A stretch of 64,000 bases of DNA from Epiperipatus broadwayi. Taxonomy: Eukaryota; Onychophora; Udeonychophora; Euonychophora; Peripatidae. This document shows positions 10,691 through 22,895 of the stretch, in pieces. The position numbers and the translations under genes were made by a program. How positions within the stretch are numbered: position 1 is the stretch's first letter; every line of letters starts with the position of its first letter. Where the stretch lies: assembly GCA_028023455.1 (NCBI GenBank), contig JAQFVV010012508.1:498001-562000 (forward strand). Reading direction: 5' to 3'. Below the pieces are notes generated by a model that was not told the DNA's origin, did no database searches, and was given only the letters and a program-made list of their open reading frames with translations.

Positions 10691-11320
10691 TTGAATATAT
10701 TACACGTGGGGAAAAAAATGTGAATAACTTCATATGTGTGTTTAATTTAAAAAATCAAATAAAATAATCTTTAATTGGAGTTAAAGTTTACATATAGGCT
10801 AAATACAATAAAGACAATCTCTAGTTTACAAAATAATTACTAAATTTATCTGAAGTGGATGGTATCAAAGAATTTGATGCTGGCAAATCAAAATGTAACA
10901 ATTTACTATTGATAAATACTCCTTATATAATTAGAAATATATATGAGAGATGGTGACCTGGGCCAACTATAATATGAGAGCTGGTAGAATGAAGTGCATC
11001 TTGGGAGCCATTTGTCATTTATTGCATCTTTATTCATTTTTAAAGGAATGTTGGTAGTGTGGTTATTTAATATATTTATAAAGATATTACACATGGGAAA
11101 AAGGAATGTGAATGACTCCATGGGTGTGTGTTTAATTTTAAAAAATCAGCTGTATAAATCTTTAATAGATTAAAAGTTTATATCTAGCCTAGAGACAATC
11201 TCTAGTTTAGTAAATGATTAGTGATAATAAGTATTATATTTATCTGAAGTGAATGGTGTCAAAAATGTGGGTGGAGTGAATTTGACACTAGTAAATCCGA
11301 ATGTAACAATTAATTTTTTT
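10690..11320 (+). repeat. Tandem repeat, ~389-bp unit (hammerhead family 3)
   Basis: Head-to-tail tandem of about 1.6 units. TTACACGTGGGG at 10700 and TTACACATGGG at 11089 mark the 389-bp period. Other paired landmarks are GACAATCTCTAGTTTA, TTTATCTGAAGTG and ATGGTATCAAAG / ATGGTGTCAAAA. The segment at 10945-11000 is a decayed hammerhead (outer stem CCAA...TTGG kept, CTGATGA lost). Related arrays on the minus strand are at 22896-23990, 52456-53065 and 53545-54025. Confidence 0.75.
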
Positions 11321-11352
11321 GGTATTCAAAAGGAAGGAAGAAAGTTTTCGTT

Positions 11353-11502
<150 letters not shown>

Positions 11503-11744
11503 CTGGAAAAAGGAATATATATATAACAAAAAAAGTTTTTAAAGAAAAGAGTGATTTTTAATAATTGTTTTATAATATATACAAAAGAAAGGAAGAAAGG
11601 AATCAACAGGGATATTTCCAAGTTATGACCAGAGAAATTTGTAAGCAATGATATTGCTAAGAAATTCTCAATTATTATTAAAAATTCCTAAATTAAACTA
11701 CTTTCTCTAGTAGCCAACCATAGTTTTTCTTAGTTTAGTTTTAA

Positions 11745-11850
11745 GTCAAGCATTGGTGGCCTAGCGGTTAGCATAGCTGCCTTCCAAGCAACAGAAGGCA
11801 GCAGGCCCAGGTTCGCTTCCCAGTCAATGCTTTGACATGTATAAAAAAAA
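11745..11850 (+). mobile_element. tRNA-derived SINE, copy 4
   Basis: GTCAAGCATTGGTGGCCTAG begins the copy. The anticodon arm reads CTGCCTTCCAAGCA, giving a TCC (Gly) anticodon-like triplet, with an extra segment of about 12 bp. The B-box is GGTTCGCTTCCCAG, followed by TCAATGCTTTGACATG and an A tail. It is the copy closest to tRNA-Gly(TCC), which points to the progenitor tRNA. Confidence 0.85.
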
Positions 11851-11866
11851 TCATTACTTTAAAAAA

Positions 11867-11963
11867 GTCAAGCATTGTTAGTCGAGAGGTCAGCGCAGCT
11901 GCCTTGCAAGCAAGCAGTTGCGGGTTCGCCTCCCGGCCAATGCTATGACATATGGAAAAAAAA
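11867..11963 (+). mobile_element. tRNA-derived SINE, copy 5
   Basis: It begins only 17 bp after copy 4, with GTCAAGCATTGTTAGTCGAG; B-box GGGTTCGCCTCCCGGC; then CAATGCTATGACATATGG and an A tail. The two adjacent copies differ in sequence, so they are separate insertions or an old tandem. Confidence 0.85.
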
Positions 11964-12538
11964 CCAATAGTTTATGTTTTTTTTATAAAAGGTTAAAGGA
12001 GTACATTTCATATGAGAAAAATTTGATTGTTTATAAATATTTATATTAATTTATCAATTTATTAAATACAATATTATGATATTATACGTCTTTTCCATTA
12101 AAAATTAGATTACGAATATTAATTCTATGAATAACGTTAACACGCTAATATAAGAGAAGATTGCAGTCTGTTAGATAATTAATCTCGTCTATTAGAAAAT
12201 TAATTCATATTAATGAGTTAAATGTTTTGTATGTGTCCAATCATTGCTGAAGCATTTGTTTTCAAAATCAAAAATATTGCCATTAAAATATATAAATAGA
12301 AAAGTTTAATTGTTATTTCTATGTACAATGTTCGGATACTTCAAGTGCCTAGCTTATCTGATGAATAGGGCTTCTTTTGAAATAAATGTATAACGAGAAC
12401 AGGAAATAGAATATTTTACACTGAGCATGCGTAGTAGTTTACAATTTTTTATTTAAGCTAGGAGATGGAGAAGTGATATATATATATTAACTTCTGTATA
12501 ATTAAATGGACATGTGTGTGTGAAGGGTCAGACTGATT
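11964..12538. other. Anonymous AT-rich sequence
   Basis: Nothing recognised. Confidence 0.55.
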
Positions 12539-12930
12539 TAATGTCAACTTGGGTATGACAATAATATTGGCATCATCAAGAGCATTGAGCATTTCATTGT
12601 TGGATTTTCAATGATATGGATGGCTGAAGAGTTGGAGAATGGAGAAGATTGAAGCTTTTTCATTAAAGTTTGAAGATTGGCTATCTTACTGAGCAGTAAT
12701 TGTATATATATATATATGTTTGGAGATGGTAATCTGGGCCTACTGATGAGTTCTATTTCAGCATGAAATATGTATATTTGAGATTATTTATCTTTTTCAC
12801 ATGTATGTGGTCTTGTGTATCAGTTGTATAAGATTGGTTGGATAGCTGTGGGCAGTTTGAAAGTCTGAGTTCAAACCCCTTATAATTACATTCAGTTTAG
12901 TATAGACAATATCCATGTATTTAAATATTA
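12539..12930 (+). repeat. Hammerhead family 2, single unit
   Basis: Unit of about 390 bp with GGAGATGGTAATCTGGGCC, then CTGATGA (12743-12749) and GAAA (12765-12768). Downstream come TGTGTATCAGTTGTATAAG and GAAAGTCTGAGTTCAAA. Stem II (GTTCT/AGCAT) has one mismatch and stem I is weak, so the ribozyme is probably inactive. Other copies are at 14810, 27262, 27700 and 43843. Confidence 0.75.
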
Positions 12931-13288
12931 TATATATAATAAATAAAAAAGTATTAACGGTGATAATAAATCTTGCAAATAATTATTATAAATTACAGAA
13001 GTACTTTCAGTTATTTTTATAATCTTCAACTGGAAACCTTTTAAATTTAAATTTAGTGGAAATAAACGCCATCACATTAAATTCTAAAATGAATAAAATT
13101 TAATGCTGATACTTTGTCTGTTCAGTAAAAATATCTTACTTCTATTTATCAAAATTTGTTCTTTGATTTTTTTTTTTTAATGTTTTTTTTCTCCTAGTGT
13201 GGAATTAACCTTTGCTCAATTCTATACATTCATTTATTTATGTATGAAACCTTGCGCTTACATGAAATTTGAATACAATCTTTTTTTT

Positions 13289-13380
13289 TCAAGGGTTTGT
13301 GGTCGAGTGGTCAGCACAGCTGCCTTACAAGCAGTTGTCCCGGATTAGTGGGTTCGCTTCCTGACACATGAAAAAAAAAG
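13289..13380 (+). mobile_element. tRNA-derived SINE, copy 6
   Basis: TCAAGGGTTTGTGGTCGAG; anticodon arm CTGCCTTACAAGCAG; GGGTTCGCTTCC; then an abrupt TGACACATG and A tail. About 12 bp between the B box and the tail are deleted relative to other copies. Confidence 0.85.
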
Positions 13381-13499
13381 GTATAATATTTTTGAATTAT
13401 TTGCCAATCTATTAATATATGATGGAAGAAAAAATGAAAAATCATATAATTCTCTCTATATATTTTTGATAAATTTAGTTTGAACATTGAAACATATGG

Positions 13500-13690
13500 A
13501 ATCATCATCATCATCACTGTCAATCATTATCAATCCATTGCAGGATGAAGGTCTCTCCATGTTCAATCCATCTTCTCCAATCTCTAGCCTCTCTTTTCCA
13601 CATACCCTGCACACTTTTTTTATTTCATCCATCTCACATGTGGTCTCTTTCTGGGTCTTTTACAATCTATATGGAATAGAAATCCATATT
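13500..13690 (-). pseudogene. 3' end of RTE/BovB-like LINE, minus strand
   Basis: ATCATCATCATCATCACTGTCAATC, shortened here to its landmarks ATCATCATC and ATTATCAATCCATTGCAGG, followed by ATGAAGGTCTCTCC and TCTCACATGTGGTCTC. This is the same tail as at 3590-3835 and encodes, on the minus strand, part of the LINE C-terminal tail. Non-functional. Confidence 0.7.
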
Positions 13691-14214
13691 TTATCATTAA
13701 TTTTCTGATCCTTCAAATTTATTTTTTTTAAATGATATAAAGTATAGCAAATTTATTTATTATTATAACCAAATTTAATTTTTCAATATTTTGTGATTTA
13801 TCACTTTTGTAATGACAATTTCTCGTTATAAGATTAAAAAAATCTAATACATATCCAACCTTTTTATTAAAATGGTTTGGTTATCAGTTTATAACGTAAT
13901 AAACTGATATCCCTTGTCATATACAAATCAAGATACTTAACATCTTTATTCTGTCACGTTTCAGTTGTTCATTTTAAAGCATTTAACTTGTTTAATTAAT
14001 TCACAAAGTAATTTTATGTTCTACCTAATGTTAATAGATTCAGAAAGAATTAAAAAAATATTATTTTCTTTGAAACAAAAAATAATATTATATATTAAAT
14101 TTCATGTAAATGCAAGGCTTTATATATATATATATATGAAATGAGATGTAGTATTGAGAAAAGATTAAAAAAGTATCAACTGTTACTTAAATATATAATA
14201 AAATGATAATGATA

Positions 14215-14510
14215 ATGATTTAATAACAGCAATTAATGAATATTTCTATAATGTAATTTTTACTCTACCACTCTGTGGAGAGTGGTGTAATGAAAATTAC
14301 ACTACAGAAATATTCATTAAATGGATAGTCGTAATTTGGGGAACGTACATCTTTTTCAAATGTCTTTGATTGTACGCTTATGATCACACCCCTCCACAAG
14401 ATATAAAAACCTGTCCCTATCTTGCATGAGTGATATAATGAAAATTTCACTACTGAAATATTTATTAAATTGATAATCTCTAGTCTAATGAATGATTAAT
14501 AAAAATTATT
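14215..14510. repeat. Rearranged remnant of hammerhead family 3
   Basis: Contains CACTCTGTGGAGAGTGG, TACAGAAATATTCATTAA, CACACCCCTCCACAAG and CTTGCATGAGTG, all diagnostic of the arrays at 22.9 and 52.5 kb, partly in inverted order. No hammerhead core survives. Confidence 0.6.
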
Positions 14511-14809
14511 AACAACAGCATCTGTTTTCTTTGATTATGGACAATACGAGTTGATTTTCAATATCGATGTGGAAAATAATGAAATTCCTATGAGAAAAGA
14601 AACCATAACAAAAAAAAATCGAAGAGGCAAAATTTTGATAAAGAAAAATAAGATATCTTTAATCAATAGACAAATTGTGAATGCTAAAATTTGTGAATCC
14701 TGGGAATAACATGATGATGTTTACGTCTGCTAAATTTAAATTTAAAAGGTTTGCAGTTGAAAAAATTATGAAAGTAACTGAACCACTACTCTCAATGCCA
14801 TCTTATATT

Positions 14810-15110
14810 GCTGACCCACCTGATCACACCCATGTTGAAAAGCCTGTCCATTAAAGTATGAGAATTGGCTATTTTAATATAAAGCTGAGCACTGATGTGT
14901 GGAGATGGTAATCTGGACCAACTGATGAGCGCTGGGTTAGCACGAAATACATATATTGGTGATTATTTATTTTTCAACATGTGTGTGATCAGGTGAGTCA
15001 GCAATATAAGATGGCACTGAGAGTTGTGGGCCGTATGAAAGTCTGAGTTCGAATCCTGCATATATTACATATATAATTGCAGGTTTAAGCCTGTACAATG
15101 TATGAAAGTA
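14810..15110 (+). mobile_element. Hammerhead family 2, unit with near-complete ribozyme
   Basis: Begins near GTTGAAAAGCCTGTCCATTAAAG, shortened here to its start; includes GGAGATGGTAATCTGG, the motif at 14918-14959, CATGTGTGTGATCAGG and AAAGTCTGAGTTCGAATCC. The last block looks like a pol-III B box (GTTCGAATCC), so this unit may carry its own internal promoter element. Confidence 0.75.
14918..14959 (+). ncRNA. Type-I hammerhead ribozyme, near-canonical
   Basis: Stem I 5' CCAA (14918-14921); core CTGATGA (14922-14928); stem II GCGCT with AGCAC (14929-14933 and 14939-14943), one C-A mismatch, loop GGGTT; GAAA (14944-14947); stem III A-T and T-A pairs around loop ACAT; cleavage triplet ATA (14953-14955); stem I 3' TTGG (14956-14959). 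All core residues are present. Other family-2 copies have GTGCT, which repairs the mismatch. Confidence 0.75.
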
Positions 15111-15750
15111 ACTGAAAGATATGAACTTAATAATAATTATTTATAAGATTTATTATCACTAATAATATTTTTTATTATCACAATAAGTTATCCTATAACG
15201 AATATTTGATTTGATCTCTATGTGTGTGGGCATGCATGTATATAAACCCAAAATAAAAAGAAATGATTCGAATGCAAATGTTTAAACATGTAAAAATGAT
15301 TAGACATAATTTATATAATAAACACTTTTTTGATAAATAATAATTTGAAATAGAGCAATAAATTAAAAGTAATATAAAATTGACTATCTGAATAAATTTC
15401 ACTCTTCTAAGTATTTTAGAATGAAAAAAACAAATTTTTATAGCATATTAGAGGGCTATAAAATGTAAAACTTATAGCTATAATTGAACAATAAAAAAAT
15501 TGCTCTATTATAGAGTTACTGAAAGAAATTTATAAATAATAGCTTAAATAATCTACTCAAAGTTCATTCCATTCGGCATGAGTCTAATGAGAAAATCAAT
15601 AATCTTATATTTCGAATACGGTTGATGTGAGAGAAGGTTGGGATGTTATTCATGTTTAGAATAATGGGTAGGGAAAAGTAGAAATATAAGGGAAATAATA
15701 TATTGGAGTAAAGTGAGTAAAAAATATAAGCAAATTGTGAATAAAAAATG
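15111..15750. other. Anonymous AT-rich sequence before the Gypsy element
   Basis: No recognisable feature. I looked for a 5' LTR and primer-binding site matching the sequence after 19330 and found none. Confidence 0.5.
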
Positions 15751-15771
15751 TAATAAGTAAATAATTGGCCC

Positions 15772-16470
15772 CTATATGTTCAACATGTAGAAAAATACTT
15801 ATTCATTAATAATGTTAAAGATGATAAATATAAGATTGATTCATTATTAGGCTTTGCTGGGAAGGGAGTTATTGAGATAACCAAAAAGCTCATTGAACCT
15901 CTAACTCCTCAAGATTGTACATACAATCAGGTTAAAGAGTGTTTGTCAAACCACTTTAATTCCCCATCCTCTAAGATGCTGCTAGACTGCAATTCCAAGC
16001 CCGGAATCAAGGGTGGGATGAAAGTATAAAAGATAATGATAGTGCTCTTTGTAATCCAGCAAAAAATTAGGTCTATGGATCTTTCCTAGATGAAGCCCTC
16101 CTTGAAACATTTCTGACTGGTATGTGTAATTATAGTTTTGAGCAACAATTATTGGCTGTTAGCGATTTAAATTATATTGAGGCTATAAAATGTGGGATAG
16201 CTTTTCAACTCATGCTTCAGCAGTCTCAAAAATTTACCAAGTTTAAGAATTGAAAATCACAAATAGATGTTTATAAAATATTTAAGAAAGAATGGTCTAA
16301 GAGTAATGAAAATAGTGCTAACAGCAAAACCATGTTTATATGTTTTTGCTGTGGTAAAAAGAACCACAAAGCCAACAATTGTTTTCATTAACAAGAATGC
16401 TGCAATAATTGTAAAAAAAAGAGAGTATGTGGAAAAAATGTGTAAAGAAAAACGTAATGATCCCAATATG
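15772..16470 (+). pseudogene. Gypsy Gag with CCHC zinc knuckle
   Basis: The capsid-like part reads KYLFINNVKDDKYKIDSLLG, then CTYNQVKECLSNHFNSPSS in one frame. A shifted frame gives FLTGMCNYSFEQQLLAVSDL. A nucleocapsid knuckle CFCCGKKNHKANNC (16341-16382) fits C-x2-C-x4-H-x4-C exactly, followed by a second Cys-rich patch CCNNCKKKRVC after a stop. In a live element this protein packages the RNA. Confidence 0.75.
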
Positions 16471-16533
16471 GAAAGTTATAGTTATAAACATTCATATCGG
16501 AGTCAAGCAAGTCAGCCTATCAATATTAAAAAA

Positions 16534-16800
16534 ATGTCCACCTATGGTGACAAAATTGTGTTAAAACTAAAGCTGTGTGATCAGCTTATATCTATGGAGA
16601 TAGATAGCAATAGTGGTGTATTGTTAATATCAGTTCATGACTGGGATACTATAATCTCGGTGACTAAAAAAAATCCCTAAACTAAAAAACTGACTTTAAA
16701 GTGTTAGACATAAATGGCAATGTGGTCAAAATTAAAGGTGTTGTTCAGGCCTCCATAAGTAGAATGGAGAGGAAAATAATAGTTACCTTTATATATAGTT
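16534..16800 (+). pseudogene. Gypsy aspartic protease remnant
   Basis: MSTYGDKIVLKLKL is followed by MEIDSNSGVLLISVHDW. This is the retroviral-type protease active-site region; the expected D-S/T-G reads D-S-N, so the catalytic loop is damaged. The frame breaks near 16680. Confidence 0.65.
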
Positions 16801-16859
16801 TATGCTCAAATAAACCCCCTAATCAGGCATCAATGCTTTATGAAATTAAGTATTAAAGT

Positions 16860-17440
16860 CACATCTGTGGAAAAGGTTGAAATGGAAAATGAAATACGAG
16901 TCAAATTTCCAGCTTATTTAATGGAGAACCTGACATTATTAAAACACCCCCCATATCAATAGAGTTAAGCATTGATGCACTACTCTATAATATGCAAGCC
17001 ACAGAAAGTTCCATTTGTGTAAAAAGAGAAAGTCGAAAAGAAAATTGACAACATAGCTAAGAAAGGAGTGTTACAATCCACCATCAGGGAAATAATAATG
17101 TCACTCCAGATATCAATTTTTTCTGCTAAATTAGATCTTAATACCACTTTCCATCAGATACCTACCAGTTAATGAACAGACAGCTGAAATATTAACACTA
17201 ACCACTCATGTAGGGTTATATAAATGTATGAGGCTTCTGTTTGGAATAACATTAGCACCGAGTATCTTTCAATCAAACATTGAAAAACTTCTTAATGGAT
17301 TAGAGGGTGTTATTTCATATTTTGATGACATTCTGATTACAGCTATGACTGAAAATGAACTTAAAAATGCATCTACAGAAAGTTTGCAAAAAACTGGATG
17401 AATTCGGGGCTAAACTTAATACACAAAAATGCATATAGAA
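16860..17440 (+). pseudogene. Gypsy reverse transcriptase, N-terminal and catalytic part
   Basis: Segments in shifting frames: KVEKKIDNIAKKGVLQ, FSAKLDLNTTFHQIP, MRLLFGITLAPSIFQ and GVISYFDDILI (17311-17340). YFDD is the RT catalytic motif and is intact. Multiple indels show neutral decay. Confidence 0.85.
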
Positions 17441-17441
17441 A

Positions 17442-18086
17442 GTGAGTGAAATCAAGTTCTTAGGTCACATTATATCTAAAAACAGCACATCTCTTGCCCC
17501 TGAAAAAACTAAAGTGGTTGCTGAAGTGCAGAGACCTAACAATGTGAAAAAATTTCAAGCCTTTCTGGGTGTAAATAATTACTTGGAAATTTTCTTAGAA
17601 GCCCACATGGTTAGACCATTATATTATATTCTCAACAAGAATCAGAAATGGAAGTGGGAAGAAGAAAAAGAAAAATCATTTCTACACACAAAATCACTAC
17701 TTACTTCAAATAAATTACTTGTCCATTATGACAGTAAATTGGAAGTAAGTCAGACCATGGATGCATCAGAATTCAGTGTCAGCGCAGTATTGTGTTACAC
17801 TGCTCATGAAGGTGAATGCCCCATTGCTTATGCATCATGTACATTATCCAAAGCAGAGAAAAACTATAGTCAGTTAAATAAGGAGGCCCTTGCAATTTTA
17901 TTTGGCATCAAAAAGTTCCACCAATACCTATATGACTGCAGATTTATGATAGTAACTGATCATAAACCCCTATTGGGAATGTTAGGAATTAAACAAATTC
18001 CTGAACATCTGAGTCCTCACATGTTGCATTGGCTAAACATTTTGGTGGGTTATAATTATACATTAGCATATAAAAAAGGAAAATGA
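17442..18086 (+). pseudogene. Gypsy RT thumb and RNase H (longest open stretch)
   Basis: A 214-residue open frame. Landmarks: KFLGHIISKNSTSLAPEKT and KKFQAFLGVNNYLEIF (RT connection). RNase H follows, with TMDASEFSVSAVL, CPIAYASCTLSKAEKNYSQL, NKEALAILFGIKKFHQYLY and IVTDHKPLLGML. RNase H acidic residues (D in TMDAS, E in KEAL, D in VTDH) are visible. The frame closes just after LAYKKGK, where the chromatographic order of Gypsy would continue to integrase. Confidence 0.9.
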
Positions 18087-18340
18087 ATAAGGCCTGCTGA
18101 TGCTCTATCAGGTATGCCTTATCAGACTGAACCATATCAAAAAGAAATAGAAATTAATTATATCAACACCTTGAAGAGTCAAACCCTCAACAGTACATAA
18201 TGGCTGTATGGATATCCAAAGACAATGGCTACCAATGGATGGTAAAGCAGATCAGTGAAGGATGGCTGAATCAATGACCTAGTTTTCTTGATAAAGAATT
18301 ATGGAATGCTCGGGAGAAATCTGTATGCAAGGGATGTATT

Positions 18341-19060
18341 TTGAGGGGTGATTGGGTGCTAATCCTGCTAAAGGGTAGGAACAAAATTCTTAAGTTGTTG
18401 CATGAGGGCCATCCAGGCATTGTTATGGCAAAAGCATTAGCTCGTAGTTATGTCAAAAATGCAAAAACTGTCACATATGCACCAAAGCACCTCTGGCTAA
18501 GTTTTAACCATGGCCTAAAGCTGAAAGGCTATGGCAACAGATATACATCAACCATTGTGGTCCATTTAAGGTTCATATGTTTTTAGTAGTGGTCAACACA
18601 TTCTCAGAATGGACTGAATACAAAATAGCCAATAAGACCAGTACAGATATGACAGCAAATTATATGAAATTTTTGCTCATCATGGCTTTCTGGGAACACT
18701 TGTTTCAGACAATGGAATTGGCTTTACTTCAGCAAAGTTCAAAGAAGTGATGCAAGAATGGGGGGTTAAACATACACTCACCACCCTACCACCCTCAATC
18801 CAACAAACTAGCCAGGAAAGCTGCACAAAGTCTAAAGTCTTCCATTAACAAACTGAGGAAAATTAAAATACATGAAGCAGTGCTGATGATGCTTCTCCAT
18901 CAACATGCTATCCCTAGGACCAAATCTGGGAAATCACCAGCTGAAATGTATTTAGATAGAAAGTTGCATACAAATTTATCAAACATTGTGTCAATTGTGG
19001 ATCAAAATAAACATCAAGTTGCTATCTATAAATTTAAATTTAAATGACAGGAAAAAGTGT
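18341..19060 (+). pseudogene. Gypsy integrase remnant
   Basis: The N-terminal zinc region is recognisable as ILKLLHEGHPGIVMAKALARSY. The catalytic core is split across frames: FLVVVNTFSEWTEY (first Asp), LVSDNGIGFTSAKF (second Asp) and YHPQSNKLARKAAQSLKSS. The C-terminal SGKSPAEMYLDRKLHTNLS also fits Gypsy integrases. The frameshift near 18780 and stops make it inactive. Confidence 0.85.
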
Positions 19061-19329
19061 GGGTAAAAAATAATATGAACAGGGTTTGGTCACAGGTGAA
19101 ATTTATTCATCATCTATTAAAATAAGTAGTTACAGTTCAAATGAAAAATGGGGCATGTAAACCAGCTATGTAAAGATGAGTGTGAGGTAATAATACTCTA
19201 CTTATTCAACACAATGGATACCAATGACTAGTTACTAAAAGAGAAATACATCAAGTAAGGTGGAACATAAACAACAACAGTGTGCTAAAAGGAAAATAAA
19301 AGAGCTATGTATCTTAATGACTATGTACT

Positions 19330-21254
19330 GAGTTCAGAGATGAAAAACTGATCCTTGAACTAGAGGAGAAGCAATGATATGTATGTGTATGTTTAAATGC
19401 ATATACATATATATGTATAAACTTGATGAGAAAATCTAATAAGTTTAATAAATTAAAAAATTTTAAAAAACATTCTTTTAAAATAGTAAGTAAAAAATGT
19501 ATAAGTTTTAATATTAGAAAAAGATTATTTTCTAAAAATTAATACCAGTCTAATTAATGAGAGTAGAATACATCGTTAATAAAATAAAACAATTAAAGGA
19601 ATTCGTGTTTAGATTTCGTTCATAAGATAAATGACAATCTATAAAAAAACTCATTAATTAAATTCAGAAAGATAATGCTGTAAATTCTTGTATGGAGATT
19701 AAAATGAAGAATCACCTGAGTGGATGAACAGGAGTATGAACCAATCAATTTCAGGGATGGAAACAATTAATGCCTAAGTACAATTTGGATCAAGAACACT
19801 ACACTTGATTCTTGGAGCTTCACCTGTGCACATGGACTTAAATTGGAACAGAACATTTCCCTTAGAACAGAGACTTCAAATGTGGAGAGCTGGTCTCCAA
19901 ACATGAAAACATCCAGCTAGGACTCTTACAGGTCATATTGATCTACATTATTATTTATGTACATCTTTGGGCCTTATTACATAAAATAATTGTATATATG
20001 TAAATAGTTAAAATGCTATTAATGATCATTTATTAACTTTTTTAATGGTTAAAATGCCTATTGGATTAGTGAGTTAAAGTTCTAAACTTTTGATTGGTCA
20101 ATTACAAAATCAGAAGTAAAAATATATTTGTCTTTTAATATTATATTCATTTTAATTTACTTTCTAAAAATAAAATTAATAATTTGTCAGATTATTAAAA
20201 TGAATGAAAGTTTTTTCAAAAATAGATTCTATTTATAATTATAAAAATAATCAAAAGTAGAAAACATAAAACAAACATTTCCAACCTATTAGAAAATGCA
20301 GCCTACATCATTGATTTCTTTCTCAATTTACATTCATGTAAAAATAAAGAATTTTTGCTAAAATCTTAATTATTTTTCTAAGATAATTAAATTTTCAGCA
20401 AAATAATTTATAATATGTAAAAAAAATACTAAAAAAATACTCTAAAACATTCATATTCATTTTGAAAATCAAAACAAAGAACTTAGACCTGTCAAAATTG
20501 TTGACAAGTGCTCCCTTTTGTTGAAAATGAGAACAACCAATCAGCACCTTGGAAAGTCCACTTTCTTCCATTGCTATAACTTTAAATTTAAATATTATTG
20601 ATTTTTAATCATAAAATAATTCTAGAGATGGCAGCAACTTATGGTACATTTTTAGCTTTAAAATGCCTATAAATTTGCTACGATTATGTAAAAATTACTG
20701 GTTTTAGAGTAAGATAAATCCAATTTGACTATAGTCGGAGATGCTGGTGAAAAGGTTAACTCTTCACCTGTTTCTTTTATAATATATATAATAATTCCAT
20801 CATTTCTTGATCTTTTCCTTTTTTTATAAATTTAATCACATTCACCATTTAATTCAAAATATTTGGAATTTGCAAATATGTTGTATAATCATAGGAATCA
20901 TTTTTGTTTTTACTCATTATTTTTATATAGATGTTGTAGAATTCTTTCATCCAATTCACGATGTCATTTGTACATTTTAAATGCTTGTATCAGCTGGACA
21001 GGCAAAGCATCTTTCAGTAAAGGAATAGTAAAAAAGACAACAATATTCATCTCATCCTCATCAGATTGGTTAAGGATGGTTAATGTTTGTTGTTTTTATT
21101 GTTAAACTAATAATATCTAGATACATGTTTACTAATTAATAGAGGAAGTAAGCAATTTGTGTACACATTTATGCTTGCTTGTTATATATGTGAGTTATTA
21201 AATAACTTTCTTTTTTAAAATATTCAAGGACTAGCTATTTTTATTGAATTTTGT
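19330..21254. other. Anonymous AT-rich sequence
   Basis: No element boundary, repeat or gene was recognised. The 80-codon open frame near 20863 has no domain and is within chance expectation. Confidence 0.55.
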
Positions 21255-21458
21255 CTTGGATCTGAGAGCACTGCATCTATAGCCAATCTAGATGCAGTGC
21301 TCTCAGATCCAAGGCTCCTCACTGATGAAAGCCACAAATTAGAAACTAGCCTGGGGGGATTGGATGAGAAGACAGGGATTTCATGCACAAACTTTCTTGC
21401 ATCCATTGACTACTCTGGCTTGCATTGATTTGGCACTAATGTATGGAGAGTTTTGCCT
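21255..21458 (+). mobile_element. Foldback family 1, copy 2 (one arm plus short inverted head)
   Basis: A short palindrome made of GGATCTGAGAGCACTGCATC and its complement (21258-21310) leads into the sense arm: CTCCTCA, CTGATGA (21322-21328), AGCCACAAATT, GAAAC, TAGCC, and an end at GGAGAGTTTTGCCT. Stem II and the cleavage triplet are mutated. Confidence 0.75.
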
Positions 21459-22895
21459 CTGAGTAAATAGCTTATGTAAGCATAAAGAATGGCTGATCAC
21501 GTGATGTAAATTTAGTGGTTTAATTCTAAAATCATTTGCTTTTCTGCTTGTAGTAAATATTTCAATACATAATTTGAAAATAAAAAAGAAAAAAACCTTC
21601 TAGTCTTAATAAAAAAAAAGCTCTCACTAAAATTTGTCCATATTTGGAATTTTGTAATTACAAAATTTTCACAAAAATGGTCTATAAAATCAATCTATAA
21701 AGTTTTTCACTTATTCGGTAAAAAAAATCAAATTTTTAAAAAGCTCTTCATAAGCATAATTCTTTTAAAAAAATGAAATATGATAATAATAAAAACCTGA
21801 TATTTTGAACCCCAAATGTAGTCCCCTTAATATACAAATAAATATATTAAAAATTGATATAATCCTAATTTAAACCATTTTTCAAAATAAAAGTTTTAAT
21901 AGAGGTGTTATGCATTGCTAATGAAATAATATATATATATACAATTTCTTCTATATAAATTGTAATACATATACTATGAATTGTTATCTTAAATAATAAA
22001 TATACCCCCCCCCCATATTGTCTTCCCAAAAAAGAACTAAAACATCAAACACAAATAAATTCATTTTGTAGTAGAGAATGAACAAGACGAATCTAACAGA
22101 AGATTTACTCCCAATCATCTCTACATGAAGCACTTTTACCTATATTTTAATTGAATAGTTTTATTATAAGCAAAGTAACATTAAATAAATATTTACGAGT
22201 ACAAAATAATAATAAAAAGATTTTTACGAAACTTTATTTTAGATACGTGGATTCAAAATATAAAATTTAAAAAAAAATCCATAATATATATATTTACCGT
22301 TATCTGCAGTTCTCCTTTCCGTATTCTGACTGAAAATGATAGGCTATTGTCAGAAGATTGATGAATACTTTCTACGACAGGTTTGTTGACCGTTTAAGGA
22401 ACCTATAAACTCCCCTCAAGTTATATCCAAATTTGTTTCCGGTCCGATTATCTTTTAGCCGTAAGAAACTTTTTATCAAAACAAGTTTTCTTTATATTAT
22501 TTGGTGAAAAAACTGTCCAAGGATATTTGTGCGCAGCGTATATTAAGTTGGTTATATATTTTAAAAAAAAGTGTTAAATTTATAATCCTATCTTCTAAGG
22601 TTAGAGAACTTTTCCCAAGCGAGCAGGTGCTAGTTTAATATCATATAAATGTCGAGCAGAAGAAAAAAAAGTCAAAATACACTTAGATATTTTAATTAGA
22701 TTCGAATTTTTGCTTATTTTAAGAGAAAATTGCTTTCCAATTATTTTAAAGTAAGGAATTATAAAAAGTTTAATAACCTAGTGCAGTAAAAAAAAAAAAA
22801 TTATCATTTCTTAAGATTTAAAGAAAAAAAAAGTTATGATGGTAAATTTAAGTTTACCATCCTATCACAAAAAGCAATCAAAAGACCATATCTAT
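21459..22895. other. Anonymous AT-rich sequence
   Basis: Contains a 10-C run near 22005 and a more complex stretch at 22300-22560, but no recognisable gene or element. Confidence 0.55.

Larger units (their letters stand above)
15750..19330 (+). mobile_element. Decayed Gypsy (Metaviridae) LTR retrotransposon
   Basis: The order gag, protease, RT, RNase H, integrase is that of Gypsy elements. The RNase H and integrase look most like invertebrate K02A2.6-type or Mag-type lineages. At least five frameshifts or stops interrupt the polyprotein. No paired LTRs were found, so the ends are approximate; a purine run GAACTAGAGGAGAAG near 19358 could be the polypurine tract. Confidence 0.85.

Noticed and set aside
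11745-11850. tRNA-Gly gene
   Set aside because: The anticodon arm and B box are tRNA-like, but this and eight relatives carry a shared non-tRNA tail plus poly(A), have broken arms and occur as truncated copies. They are SINEs.
15100-19700. Paired LTRs for the Gypsy element
   Set aside because: I compared sequence on both sides of gag-pol and found no convincing direct repeat; the LTRs may be lost or too diverged to see by eye.
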